The notes under the pieces were generated by a model. That model had not been told where the DNA came from, did no database searches, and worked only from the letters and a program-made list of their open reading frames with translations. The position numbers and the translations under genes are program-made. A stretch of DNA of 64,000 nucleotides, from contig JACKJR010000003.1 in assembly GCA_020637855.1 (NCBI GenBank), positions 62,001 to 126,000 of the forward strand, given 5' to 3'. This document shows positions 58,858 through 64,000 of this stretch, piece after piece (positions within the stretch are counted from its first letter, which is position 1; the number at the start of each line of letters is the position of its first letter). Source of the stretch: Rhodobiaceae bacterium (lineage in GTDB: Bacteria > Pseudomonadota > Alphaproteobacteria > Rhizobiales > Tepidamorphaceae).

Positions 58858-59874
58858 GTGATCGAAAAGAATTGGCAAGAGCTGATCCGGCCGAACAAGC
58901 TGGAGGTCAACCCCGGTCACGATCCCAAGTGCCAGGCGACCATTGTCGCTGAACCGCTTGAGCGTGGCTATGGCATGACGCTCGGCAATTCGCTGCGCCG
59001 CATCCTGCTTTCGTCGCTGCAGGGCGCCGCGGTGACGTCGGTACAGATCGACGGTGTGTTGCACGAGTTCTCCTCGATTGCCGGCGTGCGCGAGGACGTG
59101 ACCGACATCGTTCTCAACATCAAGGACATCGCCATCAAGATGGAAGGCGATGGACCCAAGCGCATGGTTCTGCGCAAGCAGGGCCCGGGGCAGGTCATCG
59201 CCGGCGACATCCAGACTGTTGGCGATGTTGAGATTCTCAACCCGAACCTGGTGCTGTGCACGCTGGACGACGGCGCGGAAATCCGCATCGAGTTCACCGT
59301 CAATACTGGCAAGGGCTACATCGCAGCCGACCGCAACCGGCCCGATGACGCGCCGATCGGCCTGATCCCGGTCGACAGCATGTATTCGCCGGTCAAGCGC
59401 GTGTCCTACAAGGTCGAGCCGACCCGTGAGGGCCAGATTCTCGACTACGACAAGCTGACGATGGAAATCGAGACCAACGGTTCGGTTTCGCCGGAAGATG
59501 CGGTCGCTTATGCCGCACGTATTTTGCAGGACCAGCTGACGGTGTTCGTCAATTTCGACGAGCCGAAACCGGAAACCACCACGACCGAGGTGCCGGAGCT
59601 TGCCTTCAATCCGGCGCTGCTGAAGAAAGTCGACGAGCTGGAGCTTTCGGTGCGTTCGGCCAACTGCTTGAAGAACGACAACATCGTGTATATCGGCGAT
59701 CTGATCCAGAAGACGGAATCGGAAATGCTGCGCACGCCGAACTTCGGCCGCAAGTCCCTCAACGAGATCAAGGAAGTGCTCGCCCAGATGGGTCTGCACC
59801 TTGGCATGGAAGTGACGGGCTGGCCGCCGGAAAACATCGAAGACCTGGCCAAGCGTTACGAAGAACATTATTGA
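58858..59874 (+). CDS. rpoA: DNA-directed RNA polymerase alpha subunit
   Basis: 338 aa. N-terminal assembly domain (GYGMTLGNSLRRILLSSLQG) and C-terminal domain that contacts UP elements and activators (ELELSVRSANCLKNDNIVYI, ksLNEIKEVLAQMG region). The start is a GTG at 58858 (family N-terminus IEKNWQELIRPNKLEV) with AGAGG upstream; in-frame ATGs 29 codons earlier give a non-conserved extension. rpsD is not in this operon. Confidence 0.98.
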   Translation: MIEKNWQELIRPNKLEVNPGHDPKCQATIVAEPLERGYGMTLGNSLRRILLSSLQGAAVTSVQIDGVLHEFSSIAGVREDVTDIVLNIKDIAIKMEGDGPKRMVLRKQGPGQVIAGDIQTVGDVEILNPNLVLCTLDDGAEIRIEFTVNTGKGYIAADRNRPDDAPIGLIPVDSMYSPVKRVSYKVEPTREGQILDYDKLTMEIETNGSVSPEDAVAYAARILQDQLTVFVNFDEPKPETTTTEVPELAFNPALLKKVDELELSVRSANCLKNDNIVYIGDLIQKTESEMLRTPNFGRKSLNEIKEVLAQMGLHLGMEVTGWPPENIEDLAKRYEEHY

Positions 59875-59913
59875 GGCGCCGCTGTTTCAGCCGCGCCGTA
59901 GGAGAGTAGTCCG

Positions 59914-60348
59914 ATGCATCATGGAAAGACGGGCAGGCGGTTCAACCGCTCTTCCAGCCACCGCAAGGCGATGTTCGCCAACATGGCGGCGTCCCTGCTG
60001 ACGCACGAGCAGATCGTCACGACGCTGCCGAAGGCGAAGGATCTGAAGCCGGTGGTCGACAAGCTGATCACGCTTGGCAAGCGCGGCGACCTGCATGCAC
60101 GCCGTCAGGCGATTGCGCAGATCGGCGACGAAAGCGCGGTCAAGAAGCTCTTCGAGACGCTGGGTCCGCGCTACAAGGACCGCAACGGCGGCTACACCCG
60201 CGTCATGAAGGCCGGTTTCCGCCATGGCGACAATGCTGCTGTTGCCGTGATCGAGCTGGTCGATCGCGATGAATCCGCCAAGGGTGCCGAGGACCGCGCC
60301 CGCCACGAGGCGATGGAAGCCGAGATGGGCGAGACGGTCGACGCCTGA
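59914..60348 (+). CDS. rplQ: 50S ribosomal protein L17
   Basis: 144 aa. MHHGKTGRRFNRSSSHRKAM, FANMAASLLTHEQIVTTLPK and C-terminal NGGYTRVMKAGFRHGDNAAV. Last gene of the ribosomal superoperon; a terminator follows at 60375. Confidence 0.98.
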   Translation: MHHGKTGRRFNRSSSHRKAMFANMAASLLTHEQIVTTLPKAKDLKPVVDKLITLGKRGDLHARRQAIAQIGDESAVKKLFETLGPRYKDRNGGYTRVMKAGFRHGDNAAVAVIELVDRDESAKGAEDRARHEAMEAEMGETVDA

Positions 60349-60374
60349 TCGTTGGCTGAGTTGAAAGTTTGCGG

Positions 60375-60404
60375 GGGCGCTGCGGTTTTCCGGAGCGCCC
60401 TTTT
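60375..60404 (+). terminator. Rho-independent terminator after rplQ
   Basis: GGGCGCT (60375-60381) pairs with AGCGCCC (60394-60400) around a 12-base loop, followed by TTTT and a further T-rich stretch. Marks the end of the alpha operon. Confidence 0.85.
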
Positions 60405-60509
60405 GCTTTTTGTCGCCTGATTTTGCAGGCATCAGGGAGCGTTCATTTGCATTGCAGTGCCCGCGCGGGGCACCTATCTGCATGTTTGCGGAATTCCAGA
60501 GGACGAAAA

Positions 60510-61949
60510 ATGCCGAAGCTGCCTGACCGATTTCCGAAATTAAATCTGCTGATCGCTGCGATGATCTTGCTTGCAGGCCTTACCGGTTCCGGGCAGGGGC
60601 ACGCGCAGGGATACAGAGTTCCCGGCAGCAGCGATGAAATCCGCTTGTCGTTTGCGCCGGTGGTCAAGGCAACCGCGCCTGCGGTCGTGAACGTTTACGC
60701 GACCCGCAAGGTGCGCCAGCAAAGCAGCCTGCCGTCGATTTTCAACGACCCTTTTTTCCGCCGCTTCTTTGATGCGCCGGGGCTCGGGGCGCCGCGCGAG
60801 CGCGTTCAGAACTCGCTTGGCTCCGGTGTGATCGTCGATTCAGCCGGGCTGATCGTTACCAACAACCACGTCATCCAGGGGGCTGACGAGGTGCGCGTCG
60901 TTCTTTCTGACAAACGCGAATTCGCCGCCGATATCGTGCTGAAGGACGAACGCACCGACCTTGCCATTCTGCGCATCGAGAACAGTCCCGGTGACTTGCC
61001 GCAGATTGAGTTTGCGTCTTCCGACACGCTCGAAGTGGGCGATCTGGTGCTGGCGATCGGTAATCCGTTCGGCGTTGGCCAGACGGTCACCAGCGGCATC
61101 GTTTCGGCGGTTGCGCGCACCCAGGCCGGCATCAACGATATGGGCTTCTTCATCCAGACCGATGCAGCGATCAATCCGGGCAATTCCGGCGGGGCGCTGG
61201 TGGATATGAGCGGACGGCTTGTGGGCATCAACACCGCGATCTTCTCGCGCTCGGGCGGATCGATCGGTATCGGGTTCGCCATTCCTTCCGAGATGGTCCA
61301 GCTCGTTGTTGCCTCGGCCGAGAGCGGCGGCAAGCTGCAGCGTCCTTGGTTCGGCGGGCAAGTGCAGGCGGTGACGGCTGAAATCGCGTCCACGCTCGGG
61401 TTCAATCGCCCGGTTGGCGTCATCGTCTCGAGGCTGAGCCCTGGGGGGCCTGCGGAAAAATCGGGCCTGCGCGTTGGCGATGTGATCGTCGCGATAGACG
61501 GACGCGAGGTCGCCGATCCCGGCAGCTTCAAATACCGCTACATCACCCGGGGCATCGGCGCCGTGTCGGAACTGATGGTTTTGAGAGATGGCAAGCAGCG
61601 CAAGCTTTCCATTCACCTGGCCGCAGCACCCGAAAGCCGTCCGCGTGATGTGCGCATCATTCGGGCAGCGTCTCCGTTCGCCGGCGTCAAGGTCGCCAAT
61701 CTGTCTCCTGCGGTTGCCGAGGAAATCGGTCTTGAGGGTGAAGAGAACGGTGTCGTGATTGTCGATGTAGCGGGACGCTCGCCTGCGGCGCGTGCCGGTT
61801 TCAAGCCCGGTGACATCGTTTTGAGCATAAACGGGATCGATATCGACTCAACCGCAACGCTCGATCAGGTGACGTCAGCAGGTGCGCGTTTGTGGAAGCT
61901 CAGGATAGAGCGGGGCGGGCGCGTCTCGCAGCTTGTCTTCAACGGCTAG
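60510..61949 (+). CDS. DegP/Do-type periplasmic serine protease with two PDZ domains
   Basis: 479 aa. Signal peptide about 1-33 (LLIAAMILLAGLTGSGQGHA). Trypsin-like domain with H120 (VTNNHVIQ), D150 (ERTDLAIL) and S226 (INPGNSGGAL). PDZ1 (about 300-385, GVIVSRLSPGGPAEKSGLRV) and PDZ2 (about 395-479, GVVIVDVAGRSPAARAGFKP). An envelope quality-control protease of the DegP/DegQ/MucD group; which member cannot be told. The start at 60510 is supported by GAGGACG and the signal peptide. Twenty-one bp upstream of rarA. Confidence 0.93.
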   Translation: MPKLPDRFPKLNLLIAAMILLAGLTGSGQGHAQGYRVPGSSDEIRLSFAPVVKATAPAVVNVYATRKVRQQSSLPSIFNDPFFRRFFDAPGLGAPRERVQNSLGSGVIVDSAGLIVTNNHVIQGADEVRVVLSDKREFAADIVLKDERTDLAILRIENSPGDLPQIEFASSDTLEVGDLVLAIGNPFGVGQTVTSGIVSAVARTQAGINDMGFFIQTDAAINPGNSGGALVDMSGRLVGINTAIFSRSGGSIGIGFAIPSEMVQLVVASAESGGKLQRPWFGGQVQAVTAEIASTLGFNRPVGVIVSRLSPGGPAEKSGLRVGDVIVAIDGREVADPGSFKYRYITRGIGAVSELMVLRDGKQRKLSIHLAAAPESRPRDVRIIRAASPFAGVKVANLSPAVAEEIGLEGEENGVVIVDVAGRSPAARAGFKPGDIVLSINGIDIDSTATLDQVTSAGARLWKLRIERGGRVSQLVFNG

Positions 61950-61970
61950 AAGCCGGACACTGGCAATCCC

Positions 61971-63284
61971 ATGGCCAATCTCTTCGAGGCAGCGAATATG
62001 TCGGCGGATGCGCCGCGGCCTTTGGCCGACCGGCTTCGGCCGGTATCGCTGTCTGAAATTGCAGGCCAGGACCATCTGGTCGGGCCCGATGGCATCGTCA
62101 CCCGCATGCTGCAATCGGGCACGCTGGGTTCGCTGATCTTCTGGGGCCCGCCGGGAACCGGCAAGACGACGCTTGCTCGGCTGCTGGCGAAGGAAACCAA
62201 TCTGCATTTCGAGCAGATATCGGCGATCTTTTCCGGCGTTGCCGATCTCAAGACGGTGTTCGCCTCCGCGCGCCAGCGGCGCGAACTGGGCAAGGGCACG
62301 CTGCTTTTCGTCGACGAGATCCACCGCTTCAACCGCGCCCAGCTTGATTCCTTTCTCCCCGTCATGGAGGACGGCACGATCACGCTGGTCGGGGCGACAA
62401 CCGAGAACCCGTCCTTCGAACTCAATGCCGCGCTTCTCTCCCGCGCACATGTGCTGACGTTTCATGCGCTTGAAGCACAAGCGCTTGAGAAGCTGCTGGA
62501 GCGCGCCGAGGCCGAGACCGGCAAGCCGCTTCCCGTCGATGAGGAGGCGCGCGCCAGCCTGATCCGCATGGCCGATGGCGACGGTCGCGCCGTGCTGACG
62601 CTCGCCGAAGACGTGTGGCGTGCCTCGCGGGATGGCGAAACCTTCAATGCAGCTGCCTTGCAGGAGGTCGTGCAGCGGCGCGCGCCGATCTACGACAAGG
62701 CACAGGACGGCCATTACAACCTGATCTCGGCGCTGCACAAATCGGTGCGTGGATCGGATGCCGATGCCGCGCTCTATTATCTGTGCCGCATGTTCGATGC
62801 CGGCGAGGACCCGCTCTATGTGGCGCGCCGGGTGGTGCGCATGGCAGTCGAAGACATCGGCCTTGCCGATCCGCAAGCGCTCTCCATCACCATCGCCGCG
62901 CGCGACGCCTATCAGTTCCTTGGATCTCCGGAGGGTGAACTGGCGATCGCGCAGGCTGTCGTCTATCTCGCCGTGGCGCCGAAATCGAACGGTGCCTATG
63001 TTGCCTTCAAACAGGCGATGCGCACGGCGAAGGAGCACGGGTCCCTGGTGCCGCCAAAACATATCCTCAATGCGCCGACCAAGCTGATGAAGGAAGAAGG
63101 TTACGGTGCGGGATATGCCTATGACCACGACACGCCGGATGGGTTTTCGGGGCAGGATTATTTTCCCGAAGCGCTCGGGCGGCAGACCTTCTACGATCCG
63201 CCGGACCGCGGGTTCGAACGTGAAATCCGCAAACGACTTGAGTGGTTCGCGAAACGCCGCGCTGAAAATTCCGGGCGGAAATAG
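61971..63284 (+). CDS. rarA: Replication-associated recombination protein A (RarA/MgsA AAA ATPase)
   Basis: 437 aa. Walker A GPPGTGKT (residues 59-66), Walker B LLFVDEIHRF (112-120), sensor 1 GATTENPSF, and the C-terminal tetramerisation region (YDHDTPDGFSGQDYFPEALG). Acts at stalled replication forks with SSB, homologue of yeast Mgs1 and human WRNIP1. Likely cotranscribed with the upstream protease gene; the pairing is common in Hyphomicrobiales. Confidence 0.96.
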   Translation: MANLFEAANMSADAPRPLADRLRPVSLSEIAGQDHLVGPDGIVTRMLQSGTLGSLIFWGPPGTGKTTLARLLAKETNLHFEQISAIFSGVADLKTVFASARQRRELGKGTLLFVDEIHRFNRAQLDSFLPVMEDGTITLVGATTENPSFELNAALLSRAHVLTFHALEAQALEKLLERAEAETGKPLPVDEEARASLIRMADGDGRAVLTLAEDVWRASRDGETFNAAALQEVVQRRAPIYDKAQDGHYNLISALHKSVRGSDADAALYYLCRMFDAGEDPLYVARRVVRMAVEDIGLADPQALSITIAARDAYQFLGSPEGELAIAQAVVYLAVAPKSNGAYVAFKQAMRTAKEHGSLVPPKHILNAPTKLMKEEGYGAGYAYDHDTPDGFSGQDYFPEALGRQTFYDPPDRGFEREIRKRLEWFAKRRAENSGRK

Positions 63285-63373
63285 AACTGAACCACACCTG
63301 ACAGGTCGATCCGGTTCCTGATTGCGGTTATACGACAGGTATTGGTGTGCTGTTCGTCGTGAGAGAAACCGGA

Positions 63374-63760
63374 ATGCCCCTTTTGCAACAATTCCTGCTG
63401 GTCGCCCTTGGCGGAGGCATCGGTGCGGCAATGCGCTTCGGCACCGGCCTGTGGGCCGCACGGGTCCTGGGAACCGAGTTTCCCTGGGGGACGTTCATCG
63501 TCAATGTGGTCGGTTCGTTCCTGATCGCCTGCGTGGTCGAATTCGCGGTCATGCGCGGGGAGGCGGGCAACTGGATGCGGTTCCTTCTGGTGACGGGATT
63601 CCTCGGCGGCTTCACGACCTTCTCGGCGTTTTCCCTCGATACGATGGCGCTGGTCGAACGCGGCGAGACGGGACTAGTCCTGCTGTATGTCGGTGCCTCG
63701 GTGCTGCTGTCCGTTGCAGCGTGCTGGGGCGGCCTGATCTTCGCGCGGAGCGTGCTTTGA
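63374..63760 (+). CDS. crcB: Fluoride exporter CrcB/Fluc
   Basis: 128 aa, four membrane helices. LLVALGGGIGAAMRFGTGLW, the conserved FPWGTFIVNVVGSFLIACVV and the sodium-site/phenylalanine-box stretch GFLGGFTTFSAFSLDTM identify the dual-topology fluoride channel. I looked for a fluoride riboswitch in the 89 bp upstream and do not see one. The start at 63374 begins the first helix. The stop overlaps the next gene by 4 bp. Confidence 0.95.
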   Translation: MPLLQQFLLVALGGGIGAAMRFGTGLWAARVLGTEFPWGTFIVNVVGSFLIACVVEFAVMRGEAGNWMRFLLVTGFLGGFTTFSAFSLDTMALVERGETGLVLLYVGASVLLSVAACWGGLIFARSVL

Positions 63761-64000
63761 GCGGCGTTGCGCGTGTCACGGTCAGCGAGGATGAAGGCGG
63801 CATGCGCCTCGACCGCTGGTTCCGCGAACGTTATCCGGGCCTCGGCCATGGCGCTTTGCAGAAGCTGTTGCGGACGGGGCAGGTTCGTGTCGATGGCGCG
63901 CGGGCCAAGGCAAACCAGCGCATCGAGAGCGGCCAGGAAGTGCGCGTGCCGCCAATGGCGTCCGTAGCTGAAAATACGGTGCCGAAGAAGACGCATGTGC
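63757..64000 (+). CDS. rluC: RluC-family ribosomal large subunit pseudouridine synthase (partial, 3' end off the window)
   Basis: 81 codons present. The S4 RNA-binding domain is clear: EGGMRLDRWFRERYPGLGHG then LQKLLRTGQVRVDGARAKAN. The catalytic RLD domain is beyond the window. The likely start is a TTG at 63757 overlapping the crcB stop (reading MSGVARVTV), because there is no in-frame ATG before the conserved region. RluC isomerises U955, U2504 and U2580 of 23S rRNA in E. coli; RluC against RluD cannot be settled from this fragment. Confidence 0.8.
   Translation, partial: MSGVARVTVSEDEGGMRLDRWFRERYPGLGHGALQKLLRTGQVRVDGARAKANQRIESGQEVRVPPMASVAENTVPKKTHV

Noticed and set aside
63285..63373. 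Fluoride riboswitch upstream of crcB
   Set aside because: The conserved pseudoknot core expected of the class is not visible in these 89 bp; the short gap after rarA suggests cotranscription instead.

Overview
The window is GC-rich chromosomal DNA from an alphaproteobacterium, most likely of the order Hyphomicrobiales (Rhizobiales). The basis is the EF-Tu, RpoB, RpoC and ribosomal protein sequences, two near-identical tuf genes, the secE-nusG-rplKAJL-rpoBC-str-S10-spc-alpha gene order, and REP-like palindromes. I cannot name a genus from sequence alone. Nearly all the DNA is coding. The last 35 kb is housekeeping and the first 29 kb is accessory or mixed.

Region 1 (1-9345) starts with the end of a TRAP transporter operon (dctP and partial dctQ, minus strand). 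A complete type II-C CRISPR-Cas locus follows: a 21-repeat array (1742-3097), cas2, cas1, a BrnT/BrnA toxin-antitoxin pair, a roughly 500 bp island with decayed CRISPR repeats and REP-like palindromes, cas9 (1107 aa), and a tracrRNA gene diverging from cas9 (about 9062-9141). The tracrRNA anti-repeat shows that crRNAs are read from the plus strand, opposite to the cas genes. The unusual parts are the toxin-antitoxin module between effector and adaptation genes, the promoter with paired palindromes in front of it that may also drive cas1-cas2, and a decayed repeat pair with exactly the 66-bp period of the live array.

Region 2 (9346-18203) has a LysR regulator convergent with a peroxiredoxin-like gene. 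Divergent from the latter is a seven-gene run: bufferin precursor (DUF2282), BufB-like DUF692 enzyme, BufC-like DUF2063 partner, DoxX membrane protein, FMN-dependent glutamate-synthase-like protein, acetolactate-synthase-like enzyme and aldehyde dehydrogenase. The first three are the known copper-binding peptide pathway. The continuation into central-metabolism-like enzymes is unexplained.

Region 3 (18204-29053) is mixed: tRNA-Thr, a His/Tyr-rich secreted protein, a secreted trypsin-like protease divergent from a small lipoprotein across a perfect inverted repeat, rlmB, tRNA-Tyr, tRNA-Gly, a gamma-butyrobetaine-hydroxylase-like dioxygenase, a membrane protein, the first tuf, tRNA-Trp, and a four-gene cluster (FAD oxidoreductase plus three membrane or unknown proteins) lying between tRNA-Trp and secE.

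Region 4 (29098-60404) is the transcription/translation superoperon on the plus strand: secE, nusG, rplKAJL, rpoBC, rpsL, rpsG, fusA, tuf, the S10 and spc clusters, secY, adk, rpsM, rpsK, rpoA, rplQ. Region 5 (60510-64000) carries a DegP/Do-type periplasmic protease, rarA, crcB and the start of an RluC-type pseudouridine synthase.
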